Shown: positions 1-11,504 of the stretch, piece by piece
How the letters are laid out: every line of letters starts with the position of its first letter
How positions within the stretch are numbered: position 1 is the first letter of the stretch
Assembly (NCBI GenBank): GCA_024195265.1
Contig: JAJLRJ010000010.1
Coordinates: 33,982,676 to 34,046,675 of the forward strand
Direction: 5' to 3'
Origin: Dendrophyllia cribrosa
Taxonomy: Eukaryota > Cnidaria > Anthozoa > Scleractinia > Dendrophylliidae
Length of the DNA: 64,000 nt
Position numbers and translations under genes: made by a program
Notes under the pieces: model-generated
What the model was told of the DNA's origin: nothing
The model's database searches: none
The model's input: the letters and a program-made list of their open reading frames with translations, nothing else

Positions 1-289
1 CTGCCCTTTTAAAAAGGAAACGACTGGCTTGTAACGTCGCAATAAGAAAGGTCTGGTAAGAAGCGAGACGTGACGTGAAGTGTGAAACAGTATTAAACAG
101 GGAATTAATAAAGAATTAATACATAAAGAACACACAACAGAGATGCCAAACTACTTCTGAAGATCTAACACTTCACCCCCTCCCCCACCGCTGGATTTGT
201 GAGAGGTGGGGAGGGGGGAAGGGGGAGTATCTAAGGGGTGTTATTGTCTTTGATTATACAACCTTTTATTAATCTCTGTGACTGTCTAG

Positions 290-361
290 AAAGTGTTACT
301 GTGCCAACAACCAAGGTATCTGGTACTAGAAGGAATTCTACTACTGATTCAGGGTCCAATG
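290..361 (+). CDS. Gene C probable linker exon
   Basis: This 72-nt stretch is flanked by GACTGTCTAG and G|GTAGGTGC and is phase 1 at both ends, so it joins in frame to 1467. It encodes S/T-rich SVTVPTTKVSGTRRNSTTDS, typical of an extracellular stalk. There is no domain homology to support it, only splice sites and phase. Confidence 0.45.
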
Positions 362-689
362 GTAGGTGCTAAAATAATGAAATGTTTTAGTAGGTGTTTG
401 GGATTTGTTATGGGTTTACTGGTTTAGTTGGTTTCAGTGAAGCAATTTCTTGGATCTAAGCCATTTAAAATAAAAAATCCGGAAGAAGCGATTTAAGAAA
501 AGGTAAGAAATCATTCTACAGTAAAATCTGTTAAATGTGGCCATTTAAAGGGTGGTATTCTATCATTCACATTGCCTTCAAACTGCTTACAGGGAGTGGG
601 CTCCTGGTAGAGTTGAATAATTAAACGTACGGACACAAGGAAGGAGAATTTGTAGCTTAGCTCCAGAGTATTAAAGAACCTCATAAACG

Positions 690-992
690 TTAGACAGTGT
701 TCACGCTGTAACCTGCGATCCAATTATGACATCGTTCTGCATGACCCGTCAGCAAACTTCAACAGCAGCTGCTCCAAAGATCTGGAACAATCTGCCTGAC
801 TATATCAGAAAGGAGGACAATTTTAATAAATTTAACGGCCTCCTTAAGACCTATTGTTTTAGAGAGGCCTATGGTTTTAATAAATTCATGGTATGGACTA
901 TTAATAAGACTTTTTATTATTTGTATATAATTATTTTAGCGTTGTGTAATGCGCTTTTGATCAATGTTAAAATGCGCAATATAAGCAATAAA

Positions 993-1023
<31 letters not shown>
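690..1023 (+). mobile_element. LINE (CR1/L2-like) 3' end remnant with (ATT)n tail
   Basis: The plus strand encodes AAPKIWNNLPDYIRK followed by FNGLLKTYCFREAYGF. This is the usual C-terminal end of CR1/L2-type LINE reverse transcriptases (…P.LWN.LP..IR…FK..LK…F…). It is followed by AT-rich sequence and an (ATT)n tail, a typical 3' end. The 5' part is missing. Confidence 0.6.
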
Positions 1024-1026
<3 letters not shown>

Positions 1027-1194
1027 AGTAGTATATTATTATTATTAGCTGTAGTAGTAGTAGTATTTTGATATTGTGTTTTCCTTACCATAAGTATTAT
1101 TGCATCATTTTGCAGAAAACAGAACGCAAACTATATTACTTACCACCCATGGGTAGGGAACATTCAGTTTTGTTTAGGGGCTAACCATTAGATT

Positions 1195-1195
<1 letters not shown>

Positions 1196-1225
<30 letters not shown>
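1196..1225. repeat. G homopolymer tract
   Basis: Thirty consecutive G. It is one of at least ten long G/C homopolymers in the window. Confidence 0.9.
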
Positions 1226-1226
<1 letters not shown>

Positions 1227-1466
1227 GGGGGTTGGGTGATGTTGTCTGTGGTCGACATTATTACCTTAAGCTGAGTCGTTGTAGAAATTGGTTGTGGCTA
1301 AAAGACAGCTTCCAGTCGGAGTATTTTTTCTAGCGAGATGGTTGGCAGCATAAATATTATTCTATAAATCAACCACCCCACCCCACCCCACCCCACCCCC
1401 CCCCCAACCCTGAGAAGTCAAATGTGATCAATAAATACTCATGATAATTTTTATTTTACTTCCTAG

Positions 1467-1657
1467 GGTCTCCGAGTATCCAAGCAAATAAGGGCGGGAG
1501 AATGTCGGCTGGCACTATTTCTGGTATAGTGCTAGGCGTAATAGTGATACTTGTTGCCATTGTGGTTGGCGTCATATTGTTCAAGAGATACAGACAGATA
1601 AAAAGCCAAGATGAATACAGCCACAGCCTTGTTGCGAATATCACGGATGAGCTGTAA
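1467..1657 (+). CDS. Gene C last exon: membrane helix and tail of a third cluster member (partial)
   Basis: Acceptor CTTCCTAG precedes 1467; phase 1 in; stop TAA at 1655-1657 and AATAAA at 1712. The exon encodes GSPSIQANKGGRM, then the helix AGTISGIVLGVIVILVAIVV, KRYRQ, and a 21-residue tail ending T-D-E-L. Size, phase, helix placement and tail length match the last exons of genes A and B, but no CRD of this gene lies in the window. It is therefore assigned to the family by architecture only. It faces gene B tail-to-tail. D-E-L at a cytosolic end fits a class III PDZ ligand better than an ER-retention signal. Confidence 0.65.
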
Positions 1658-1711
1658 CTGAACTTATTACACGAACGCATGGTCAATACGAATTTGTTTT
1701 TGAATCAGTTT

Positions 1712-1717
1712 AATAAA
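1712..1717 (+). terminator. Gene C polyadenylation signal
   Basis: AATAAA lies 55 nt after the gene C stop codon. Confidence 0.5.
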
Positions 1718-1719
1718 TA

Positions 1720-3129
1720 TAATCATATTTCTATGCCAGTTTAGCCGGAAAAGGAACTAGGGGTAGTGCACCCTGACGGTATTTAAAATGAACGCGCAGT
1801 CACTTAGTCTGTTATTGACTCGTAATTTAATCCTTTGTCTAACAGTGAGGTCTTGGCAATCAAAAAATTGAAACAAAATGTTTGTGACGGTGTTCCGAAC
1901 AAATAACTAGGGGTATAAAGAACACGTTCGTTCTTCTTGTGCTTATGCTATGCTTGTGTCACATTTATGTCAAGTGAGAACGGGGATGAAATAAGCACAA
2001 GCATTAAAGCACAAGGCAGTCAACCAAATCATCCGCCATCTTTGATTGGGATCTCACAGCCGAGGAAAGCTGGTATCGAGAATTTCGTTCATACTGCGCT
2101 TGCGTATGTCTTTATGCTTATGTTCTGGCGTTCTCACTTGCTTTTCGGCCGATTATGCTTATGCTTGTGCTTATGCGCTAGTGAAAACCAGCCTTTAGTG
2201 GTCAAATTGCCATACCGGCATTGTACTAAAAATCCCCAAATGTGCCTTATCAAGTCAAAGCTGTCTAACAGCACTTTTCCATCACGTTTTTTGTCTTGAC
2301 CTGTTATATTCAAGTGGAAATTGAAGGTATCCCTCAAGTTGTAAAAAGTTACGTTAATTTTTATCGTGTATAAATAAAATTATTGTATTGTATTGTAGTT
2401 GCTACACAGCGATACTTAATAAGATTCATGACTCTAATTACCAAATAGAAGATGGTTTCCCACGTTCTCTAAGAAAATAATGCACGCTTGAGGTATATAA
2501 ACTGACTGTAGTTTTTATAGAGCTCAAAAGAGCATTATTTTCTTCCCAAAACCGATAGCTAGGAAAGCCATCTTTTATTTGGTTTAGAATATAGCATAAA
2601 TGTCGTATCAATGGACACTAACTTGACACCAATGGTAGTCTCTTTATTAACCGGCACTGAACTTTAATTTCTTCAGCGATACAATAATACAATAAAGTGT
2701 ATTAGGTTCCCAAACGGGATCGCAATACTAATTTACAACGAATATCTAATTTACACATATTTTAAAAGGAATGTGTATGTGTTGTGTACACATAAACACA
2801 TTGGAAATTAACTTTTCATGAAAGAAGTAACACTTTTTACCATTATGTTATACTACTTTTGACTGCAAAAAGGTTTTGAAAGTCCAACAGACCTAGTAAT
2901 GACAAAAAAAAATTAAGTACTTAGAATATGCAATAATATGTTCTTTTTTGGTCTAGTTTTACATAGAGAACATTTGGCAATTGCTGGTTTAAGACTCTTT
3001 TTTAGCATCAACCCTCGTACCGTGAACGCTGATGGTTCTAACTTTTAAATGTGTAAATGAAATTCTAAAGTGCCGACCAGTCAAATCAAAGTTATACTAG
3101 TGAGCAACACTTACTTAATACGAAGTCCC
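1720..3129. other. Intergenic, no gene seen
   Basis: The stretch contains imperfect inverted GTGCTTATGC motifs around 1935-1960 and 2145-2175, and a LINE-like tail (ATAAATAAAATTATTGTATTG) near 2371-2391. No host exon was recognised. Confidence 0.4.
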
Positions 3130-3314
3130 TGACTCGTCCCCAGTCATCTTTCTAGGCAAGACGCGCGTGGGGGATAGACGCGGAACGAGAGAAGCGCGAC
3201 CAAAGGGGGTGATGGGAAGGAGGAAAAGGCCCCTCTTCCCTCCTTCGCATCACACCTCGCACTCCCCTCGGCTGCGCTCCTCTCGTCAATTTAGAGACGA
3301 CTGGGGACGAGTCA
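3130..3314. mobile_element. MITE with TGACTCGTCCCCAGTC inverted ends
   Basis: The left end TGACTCGTCCCCAGTC is mirrored by GACTGGGGACGAGTCA at 3299-3314. Flanks ACGAAGTCCC and ACGTAGTCCC look like a roughly 10-bp target duplication with one change. It is about 185 bp, GC-rich and non-coding. Confidence 0.65.
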
Positions 3315-3618
3315 TACGTAGTCCCACTTATTAGAGCGGCTTTCAGTTGAGTGTCGGACGTAATGTCGTGATTGTCTTGGTTTTTCCATTGCTACGCTTT
3401 GTGATTGGCTAAAATATTTCGCACCAGTCTCAACCAATCAGAAACAAAACAAAAACCAATTGTAACTTGGCCGCACGCGTTTTCCCGCGCTTGGGACCGG
3501 TTACATGTTTTTACTTCGAGTTCTGATTGGCTTATTGGATTGTCTGCATCTGTTGTGATTAGACAAAGTACTGAATTACTTGACACTGAAGTGTTAACCG
3601 CTCTATGTTGCAGAACGT

Positions 3619-3910
3619 GGTCCTAACTTTTGAGTGTGAGGATGAAATCCTTTGAGTGTGACCATACAAATTTCTGTGGTGGTGCGTTTCTGTGGTGCTG
3701 CCTATTATGTTGTAAAAGGTGGTTCTAACTTTTGAGTCTGTGGATGTAATGCTTACAGTGTGCTTAGTGTGACCATCAAATGAAAGCTATTGATCGGTAC
3801 TTTCCTGCGGTGCTGTGGCTCTTACGCGCTACAAGGTGGTTCTAACTTTTGAGTCTGTGTATGACTGATCCTAAAGTTTGACCATTCAAATGAAAGCTAT
3901 TGTACTGCAC
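3619..3910. repeat. Tandem satellite-like monomers of about 117 bp
   Basis: Units begin at about 3623, 3723 and 3840 with TTCTAACTTTTGAGTCTGTG and share GTGTGACCATTCAAATGAAAG and CTTTCCTGTGGTGCTG motifs. Related partial copies occur at 13031-13275, 20915-20990 and 23820-23900. Confidence 0.7.
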
Positions 3911-3929
3911 TTTTCTGTGGAAAAACTTG

Positions 3930-4147
3930 TCAAATTTCAAATTCATCTGCTCTATCCTCAGAATAGAGGACTTGTTTTTGATAATCGAACTGATGAGTTT
4001 TCTTCCTCCTGTACCACACGAAGCCAATGACTCCAATAGCGATAAGAATTACGAAAACAAATGTAACTACAAGTCCAATCAATAGCTTACTGGAGCCCGA
4101 CTTTTTGTCTTTTTGCGGTTTTCGTAGACCAGGTGAAGGAATGGTAT
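3930..4147 (-). CDS. Gene B exon 4: linker, membrane helix and tail
   Basis: Acceptor CGCTTTAG before 4147; phase 1 in; stop TGA at 3930-3932. The lysine/serine linker is followed by the helix LLIGLVVTFVFVILIAIGVI, then WYRRKK and a 27-residue acidic tail ending DEFEI. It is joined to CRD2 across a 4.4-kb intron on the basis of phase and shared architecture; no further CRD exon was seen in that intron. Confidence 0.78.
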
Positions 4148-7100
4148 CTAAAGCGGACAAACAAACACAAAAAAAGTCAGTATTAAAGCATAGATCTGCT
4201 TTAAAATCTCGAGTAATTTCTCCATTCTAAAAGCTTTTTGAAAACTTTCTGATGGCGAATCAAAGTGCATAACTTGCGAGCAGAAGTCATTAATTTTCGC
4301 CCTATGTGCCGGCCGGCGCGGTTAAGGTACCGAAAAGTACGTTTCGCACATCAGCAAAAATAAATAACCTCTGCTTGCTGGGACTAGCTGGGAAGGCAGA
4401 ATCATCAATTGTCAGAAGGTCAACATAAAATCGTTCAGTTAGTCAACAGTTTGCGCAAAATAACTGGGACCCAAAATCCGTAGGGAGTCGACAATAACCA
4501 GAAAATTTCAGTTGCAAAGCCGTTGCAGAGGAAAAATATTCTAGCACAGTGAAACGACATAACAGAAAATCTCTTGAATTGAATTGTCTAAACTTCCCCT
4601 CCATAAAGAAATATATGGCTCGTCCCGTCATATGTGTTTGGGAGCATGTTTAATTTTAATGCCGTTGACAAAGAAAGCATGGGTGATGTTAAAGTTTGTA
4701 AAATCGAGTTTTTCAGCAATGTTGCAGTGCGATTTAAACAAGTAATTTAACTAAGTATATACCTGTAGTATGCTTTTTCTTCCTCTCATCGGTTTTAACC
4801 ACATCTAAAGAAAGTGGATACAAAAATAATCGGGTTTTTAAGGTGATGTTACACGGGACAATTCGCAAGGACAATTTTTAGCGCAACATGATGCGCGGAC
4901 GATTTTCTTCGCAAATTTTGCGTCGTGAAGTTTTTGAATCAGCTTCAAAAACTTGCAACGCAAAAAAAGGAATTTTAGTCAAGTTGTTTCGTGTAACATA
5001 CCTGTCGTTAAGTTTGTCGCGCTAAAAATCGTCATTGCGAATCGTCCCGTGTGACATCACCTTTAGTGTTCCGGATATCTTAATACCTGCGTTATTGGTG
5101 TCGTGACATCATTAGCCTTCGTGGCAGGCTCTAGAAAGGGGAGGGAAATATTTTCGAGAGCGCGCGTGGAGAGCGCACGTGGAGAGCGTCCTTCTCTCCT
5201 TTCTAGCGTCTGCTATACTAGCTGTTTTAGGCGTTCAGATAGTGGGAAGTGAATGATAGGTGGTGCGCAAAAGAAAAATATTGCGATTGCTGACGTGTGC
5301 TCTTTCCAGTAATGCTTTCCACAAGTTGCTCGGCAACCTTTTGGCAACTTTTCATATTTCGAGCAACTTTTTGTATTCCGAGCAATCGGAGCAGCTTTTA
5401 GTGCTTAAAAATTGGTCTTTCTTCCATATTTCACAATGTTTATAGTTATTAGACTACTTATGAATTTCCTGTGTAAAAGTAAAATACATGCAGGTAAGGG
5501 CCCATCATTGATGGGGTCCTGATGCAGGTCAGTGTTCTAGGCTGGTCGGCGGTTTTTAAAAAAATCAAAATGGCGGACGAAAATGATTAGAGGTCTTGAT
5601 GCATAGTCTTCACTCATAAATGCATTTTTTGCGTTTTAAAATTGAGGGCAAAGTTATTTAGCAACGCTTGTTACACTGCAAAATTGCATAAAAATGCTTA
5701 GAAATGTTACTTTTGTTGTACAATTTACATATTCGTGCTTTAGACCAAATTAAGGAAGAGGGCTGAACTTTCGTTACAAAAATGCAACTTTGTATTCGTT
5801 TTTTGAGCAACGTTTTGAGAAATTATGGGCAACGTTTTGGGAAATCGTGGGCAACTTGTGGAATCCCTACTCCCCAGTCTCCCCTTGTTTTCACCACTTG
5901 TTCGCGCAAGATGCAGCTAAATATATGAAATTCAAAATGGCGGCTATTTGATTCAACCTTGTCGTTTTGATTAAGTTATTTACGAGCACTGAACAAAAAT
6001 CTTTTATGAAGAAAAAAGGGTCAGAAAAACCAAGACGCCTACCTGTTTTGATTGTAGGTCCTTGACTTGGGGAATTTCCTGAGGGAAAAAGTAAAATTTA
6101 CATGAATGAGTGGTGAATAATATAATTGATTTGAACTAATGACTTCAAACGAACGTAAGAGAAGTCAACATTGTGCTTTCATCAAAGACCTTCTTATTTA
6201 CTCTTGGAATCTCTTATTTGCTGAAAATACACACGGGATTGATGAATAAGAGTATATATAAAGCCATAGTTTTCGTTCGAAGTGTACCGGTTTCAAGACA
6301 AGACTTTAAATGTCACTGAAGTAAGCCGGTGTCTCAAATACCTGGACAAAAAACCTGCGGGGGCCGGAGAGCGGGTGGGAGGGAGGGGGGATGGAGTGTT
6401 TAAAAAAGCGGGGTACTATAATAGGAAAGAAGGTGTTTCAAATACCAGGATACCCCCCACAAAACCTGCGGGAGGCCGGAGGAGGGATGGGGAGGGAGGG
6501 GGGGGGGGGGGGGGGGGGGGTAGAGTGTTGATAAGAAGAGAGGTACTATAAAAGGAAAGAAAAAATCTCCCGATTTCAGCCGAGAGATCTGCACAGGTTG
6601 TATTGGCATCTATGCTGTGTTTTCTTTGTTGTGTGTTCTTTATGTGTTAAATTAAATATCTGTTTCAGCTGTTTCGCAGTTCTTTTAAACAATAAATTTG
6701 CAAGCAATGATTATTCCGTGTTATCTAAACTGAGGAAACTTCGTTTTTGGTTTTGGGAATAACATGCAATAAGACTTAAACTGGCTCATGGGACATTGAT
6801 AAAAATTGAACTTTGGTTCCCTCCTTACTCGTACTCTTGTAAGTATTTTTCGCAGTGATAAAATTATATTTTTTCGTATTATTATTGATGTAAAGAATAC
6901 TCAGATGTTTTAATTGTTATAAATATAACTCAAAGTTTCCGACAGAAACTTATCCTCTCGACAAAATATTTTTAATTTGACCGTCCTTTTTTCTGGAAAA
7001 TATCTATCATCGAGCAGAATGGCCGGACATTCATGCATATTAATGGTCTACAAGCTGCGGGCTTGTGCGGCCTGTGGACGTGTGTCTTTGGACTGCCACT

Positions 7101-10100
7101 ACAATGCTGTACCTAATTTCAGTTGAAAGAAATCGAGTGTTTTCATCGGTGAAAGGGTGAAATTGTGACTTACGAAACTGACTCATTCACAAATCTTCCA
7201 CCACGAGGAAAGCAGTGCCGTAACGAACATGCACAGTGCGTTATTCAGCGCTGCCATCGCCGGTATATAACTCAAGTTGATTGAAGATTATTTCATATAA
7301 AGATCGAGTTGTAAAGGAGATATATCACAAGGATTTCGCTCTTTTTGTCAAACTGTGCTGAGTCAAATCACAATTGACCATCTATCCATCTGGCTTCAGT
7401 GATAGCTCAGTGGATAGAGCATTACATCGGTATCGCAAGGTCAAGGATTTGAATCCCGTTAAAGCCTGAATTTTTTTCAGATTGCTTTTCCAACTGCTTA
7501 AGTTGATAGCACACTGCGAGGATCACAAATTTTACTAGTCAGCTGGAATCATTAATAGTTACCTTTACTCATGCACTGCGAAATTCGTTTTGAAAATCAA
7601 GAGAAAGATAAAAAGTAAATTTTTAAAAGGAGAACAAACCGCAACTTTTTTATCGAATTTTTAAGGGCACGAGGAAAAACTTGAAACTTTTTCAAAATGT
7701 TAAAGTTGCAATCCATTTCCATCCTGGTTATCCGCAAACAAAGACACTATTAATAGTTTTAGTGAACTATTATAGTTACTCTTAACAAAACTAGACCATT
7801 ATTTTTGTGACTTCCTTTTATATTGCATAGAATTTTTGCGGATTGTAATCATCTAGTAATCTTTTATTGCATTTGCCTGTCAAGTTGCGGTTATGCAAAC
7901 GAGACTTATCACTGACTTCTACAATCTTCTGCTCTCCTAAAGTGACTGATGCAACAAAACAAAATCAAACAATTTTAAAAGTTATAATCCAGCCCAATAT
8001 TAGACTGCAAAACAGTCGGTTTTTCCCTCCTAAGCCATGCGAAGTTCGAAGCAAGAGGCGCGAAGCACCGAGACACGCGTGGAGAGGCGCGAAGCGCCGA
8101 TCGCGTGAGGCTCGCGCGCGGATTTTAGCGTCTCTCCCCAGTCTCACTCTACGTATCCACACTCGCTCCAGATCTTTTCGGTCGCGCACTTTTTTCGGAG
8201 GACTCGCGCAAAAATACGGACTGTTTTGCAGTCTCGCCCAATATCGTTTGAATAACGCAACTTTGCATTACAAAAGCGGCGCCGGTTATTTGACTCAGAA
8301 AGGAGTAAATTTTTGCGGAGAATTATTTTGCGAGTCTTTTGTTCTGCGGGATCTTGTACTGTATACATGGATCGAGTACAAAATCGCTTATTATCGCAAT
8401 AACATAGATCCCGCGAGCCCCCGAAAATGTCATGCTACACCGGTTATCAGTGTCTTTGACAATTCAGAGCCATGATACTAAAATTACTGACGTAAACGAA
8501 TCAGACTAAACTGGCTAAACCAGTCTTACCTGATGTGCCTGTTGACGGAGTAGGTTTTCCAGGTAACTGCCAGTTCTCTGAACGAGGCCAGTGATTCTGT
8601 TTGCATAAAGATAAGTTATGGCTACCTTCCCTCTCCGGGAACTCTATACACATGTCACTCCCATAAAAGAATGGTGACTTGCATGTGTTAAAAAAGCTCA
8701 GACAGTTGTCTCTACAGAGGAAGGCGGCCGTTCCTTCAATGCATCCTGGTAAATTCTCCGCACAAACTATTTCTTTCCGGTCCTGACTGCAAGAGTCATT
8801 TGCATTGTACCTGATCTTTGATGTAATGTAGGACTCGTACGATTTCTGCATTTTTGGTGACACCACTGTTTTAGTAAAACCAGGGATACGTTGGCATGCT
8901 GAAATGACTATATCTGAGCAGTTGTGTTGGTACCCTGTAAATATAAAAATTAGCACAGTTAAGTTATTCGAAGCGGAGGCGCGTTGGTGTAGACCGATGT
9001 AGTGTTTAACGTGTTGATCTTAAAATGTGCACCCCACCCCCCCCCCCCCCCCCCCCCCCCACCTTGAGATGACCTGCATCTTTCTAATATAACTAGTATT
9101 CTGCAAAGAAAAGAAAAAAAAACTAGTACGTGGTTTATTCATTCCTTAGAGGTGCACCAACTCCTAAGAAAAATCCTGGATCCGCCCCTGAATGTAGATG
9201 TTGTTTATAGTGGACGAGCACTTAGCTATCCAGCTAATTCACAGGCACGTCACTTAACTCAAATATGGTGACAAATATTGCAAATAGAACATAACATGTT
9301 AAAAATCCCAACTGGCAGGAGGCAGATCAGCTGACTATTTTACAAGCTTGACTAAGGAGTTGAACTCGGGTCTACCAGGTCTTCAGATCTGAAGGATGGT
9401 CTCTTCATATGCATTGTGTTGTTTCCTTTAACAAGAAACCTCACTCCGCATTGTCTCTCTTTTATACCAAGGTGGTTAAAAAAAAAGGGTACTGGTGACA
9501 AAACTCGCGGGTAACCTTACGATTGAGAAAAATGTTTCACTTGAAACATTATAAACTGCCAATCACTATCAATCTTTTGCGCCGCTGCATTTGTTTGCTT
9601 CTGTTTTCCCATTGGTCAAGTGCTTTTTCAAGTGTGGTGCGGATCATACCTTGCGGCGTTCTTCGGCCCCTTTGAAATAGACACTTTTCCATGGTCACAA
9701 AGTAAGGCAGTCAAGTATGTGCATTTTACTCTTTTTGTCAAATGCACTTAGCATGTGTGAAACCACCAATTGTCTCGCCCAAGGGCACTACACGAAGGCA
9801 GAGCCGGCCTGATGATAACATAGCCTTGTATTCGGCGATCTCGATCCCCTTGACCAGCGGTGTTATTCTAATTTTGATTATTACATCATGATCATCTTAA
9901 GATGTACCGGCGCAGCACGAGCATGCCGACAGCTGTGCCGAGAAGTTAGAAAGCAGTTTTTACTTAAAAAACGTCTTTAAACAATTTACATCTCCGAGGA
10001 CATTGATTATAGCAGGACATCCAAGAATGTAAAAGCTCTTGTTTAAATGTAAACGAAATTGTTATAAATGGCCGAGAGATCTCAGAGGGGTCCGATATTC

Positions 10101-11371
10101 TATAAAGTCTTCTTTAAGCTTGAGGTCGCGACTGACTGAAAACCTGACCGCAGAATTTATCGCTCTTTCACAACGTTGTTCTGTTCCTCGATTTTAGCGA
10201 TATAGATCTCATGTAACCTAGACAATTTGTCGCCAGGCTGTCACGTTGATAAATAGGTAGCTAGACAGGTACATATGCATTTAATATTCAATTTGAAACT
10301 ACAACTGATCACAAACCACCAAACTATTTTATATAGGCGTGAGTCTTAATATCTTTAGTCTCTCTCTCTCCAATATATAAAGGACACACAAGAATATTTT
10401 TAGAAATGAAAAATTCCTTTCACCATGTTTTGATATCTTGAAAGCTTTTCTACGATGGAGGTCTACGGTTTTAGATGATTTTTTTTATCATAACAAATAA
10501 ACAAGTCTCGTGTTAAAACATATGTTTGGCAAAGAATTCGATCACGAGCTAAAGACAAAAGAATACTCCATACGAAGGAAAACAAAAATCTCCGCTTTCT
10601 TTTCTTTATCGTTTGGATTAATAAGATAATATGACGTTTTCTCTCTCTAAACGCTTGAATAGTTTGTATGAACAATTAGCTTATCACTTACTAATGCGTT
10701 TAAGTGAATGTGTTGTTTCTTCACTTGTCGTACTGCGTAAGCACTAAAGTAATTGGCTGACTTACTTTTGCCGCTATCTTTGTAGTTAGGAGGAGTGAAA
10801 CACCTCCCTCTGTAACCTTGAGTTGTCTGCGGGTTATCTTTCTCGGGAAGAATATCGCACATGGCAACGGTCCACTCAAGTCCCCTCGAGCGAATAACTT
10901 TGCTGCATTCGTTTGCGTAGTCGTAACAGACCCCTCTACAGGGAAGATATGGTCCTTTTATTTCCTCGGTACATCGTGGTAGAAAAAGAGAGCAAATCAT
11001 AATATCGACAAAAGCCGAACAGTTCTTGAGAATTGATTTCAACTGTACGATGCCTCGCGATGCGCTGTTGAAATGGTGATCGTAATTAAATCGCGAAGTG
11101 TAGTTGTATCCACATTGTAGGTGAAGATCGGGGATTGTTTTGTTGATTCGTTCACACTGTGGCTCTGCGCGAGAAAACCCAACAAAGAAAAGGGCAAGCA
11201 GTAAAGAAGCAAATAAATTTGTCTGGCACCTGAAAAGAGAAGAAAAAGTGAAAAGGAAGTTTAAAATCTCGCTCTTTGATCACAAAAAGTATTATGGTAA
11301 TCGATCAAACTTTTACGCACAGTTATAGCAGGAATCAAAACACGAGGCAAAAAGCTAGAACAGCACTTACA
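3930..11371 (-). CDS. Gene B: two-CRD Frizzled-domain single-pass membrane protein (4 exons)
   Basis: The exons are a 5' exon ending at 11371, then 11229-10766, 8934-8530 and 4147-3930. Joined, they encode 362 residues plus stop. The first intron (11370-11230, GT-AG) divides the start codon: exon 1 ends in AT and exon 2 supplies G. A signal peptide follows (CQTNLFASLLLALFFVGFS), then a type-A CRD to about residue 155 and a type-B CRD at 156-290; each has ten cysteines. A K/S-rich linker, a membrane helix at 312-335 and a 27-residue tail ending F-E-I complete it. It has the same plan as gene A with one A-B pair instead of three, and it lies downstream of gene A on the same strand. The sequence is more diverged, so it is an older paralogue. 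Ligand and role are not visible; Wnt binding is inferred from the fold only. Confidence 0.8.
4841..5062. mobile_element. Harbinger-like MITE in gene B intron 3
   Basis: The ends AGGTGATGTTACACGGGACA and its mirror TCGTCCCGTGTGACATCACC extend to about 45 bp of imperfect inverted repeat including TTTTTAGCGC. A TTA triplet flanks each side (4838-4840, 5063-5065). TTA/TWA target duplications are typical of PIF/Harbinger elements; the superfamily is inferred. Confidence 0.7.
5115..5215. mobile_element. Possible short MITE (weak)
   Basis: GGCTCTAGAAAGGGGAGGG is loosely mirrored by CCTTCTCTCCTTTCTAGC about 80 bp later, with GC-rich repeats between. The match is imperfect. Confidence 0.3.
6325..6560. 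repeat. Tandem duplication (about 106 bp) with G tract
   Basis: CAAATACC.GGA, AACCTGCGGG and GAGGTACTATAAAAGGAAAG-like blocks occur twice about 106 bp apart. The second copy contains a G homopolymer at 6498-6520. Confidence 0.55.
7392..7470 (+). repeat. tRNA-like sequence, probable tRNA pseudogene or SINE head
   Basis: GATAGCTCAGTGGATAGAGC is a good A box/D arm and GGATTTGAATCC a near B box. The anticodon stem does not pair, the T loop lacks the canonical TTC, and the acceptor ends pair only partly. A working tRNA gene is unlikely. Confidence 0.5.
8001..8236. mobile_element. MITE with 8-bp target duplication in gene B intron 3
   Basis: GACTGCAAAACAGTC near 8003 is mirrored by GACTGTTTTGCAGTC near 8221. 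CCCAATAT occurs directly on both sides (7993-8000 and 8237-8244). An 8-bp duplication is typical of hAT elements. An open frame through the element (7867-8475) is an accident of its GC-rich sequence. Confidence 0.72.
8530..8934 (-). CDS. Gene B exon 3: CRD2 (type B, divergent)
   Basis: Acceptor TTTACAG before 8934; donor ACATCAG|GTAAGAC after 8530; 405 nt, phase 1 to phase 1. Ten cysteines are kept (NCSD, ACQR, SCSQ, VCAE, GCIE, LCRD, NCLS, TCKS, MCIE, LCKQ), but the sequence between them is far from the gene A type-B domains. LCKQNHWPRSENW matches the LCNLTQWPASWP closing motif. Confidence 0.8.
8935..10765 (-). other. Gene B intron 2, no further exon seen
   Basis: Besides the C tract it holds a tRNA-like fragment around 9340-9420 (TTCAGATCTGAAGG, shared with 23720-23745). 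No extra CRD exon is recognisable in either orientation. Confidence 0.5.
9037..9060. repeat. C homopolymer tract in gene B intron 2
   Basis: Twenty-four consecutive C. Confidence 0.9.
10766..11229 (-). CDS. Gene B exon 2: signal peptide and CRD1 (type A)
   Basis: Acceptor TTTTCAG before 11229; donor GCAAAA|GTAAGTCAG after 10766; phase 1 out. It encodes the signal peptide and a CRD with ten cysteines (QCER, QCGY, NCSA, ICSLF, RCTE, PCRG, VCYD, ECSK, MCDI, RCFT). The motif MCDILPEKD corresponds to LCDLLPVPD in gene A. Confidence 0.83.
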
Positions 11372-11470
11372 TCTTTCCTATCGTCACTGTACTAAATCAT
11401 CTGATTGATGGCTTGGTTGTTGTCTTCGATTGTTTGTGTTCCTGTAACAAATCGATCAATACCCAGAATC
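11371..11470 (-). other. Gene B exon 1: 5' UTR and first two bases of the start codon
   Basis: The exon ends GGAAAGAT|GTAAGTGC at 11371. The last two exon bases (AT) join the first base (G) of the next exon to give ATG TGC CAG. The 5' limit near 11470 is a guess from a TATA-like element at 11498-11504. Confidence 0.55.
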
Positions 11471-11497
11471 AAAGTGTAGATTGACCAGTTCATGTAC

Positions 11498-11504
11498 TAT
11501 ATAA
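11498..11504 (-). promoter_or_regulatory. TATA-like element upstream of gene B
   Basis: TTATATA is read on the minus strand about 130 bp upstream of the exon 1 donor. It would place transcription start near 11470. It is a short motif and could be chance. Confidence 0.35.

Larger units (their letters stand above)
362..1466 (+). other. Gene C intron holding a LINE tail, ATT repeat and G tract
   Basis: Between the two gene C exons lie a degenerate LINE 3' end at 690-992, an (ATT)n run at 993-1023 and a 30-bp G tract at 1196-1225. A C-rich run (1376-1405) is close to the acceptor. Nothing gene-like belonging to the host is seen here. Confidence 0.5.

Noticed and set aside
7392..7470. Functional tRNA gene
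   Set aside because: A and B boxes are visible, but the anticodon stem does not pair and the T loop is not canonical.
7867..8475. 202-codon open frame on the plus strand
   Set aside because: It runs through a MITE with clear ends and target duplication and shows no domain or splice context.
8530..11229. Gene B exons as part of one giant gene with gene A
   Set aside because: Gene A ends in its own helix and stop at 19974 and gene B begins with its own signal peptide.
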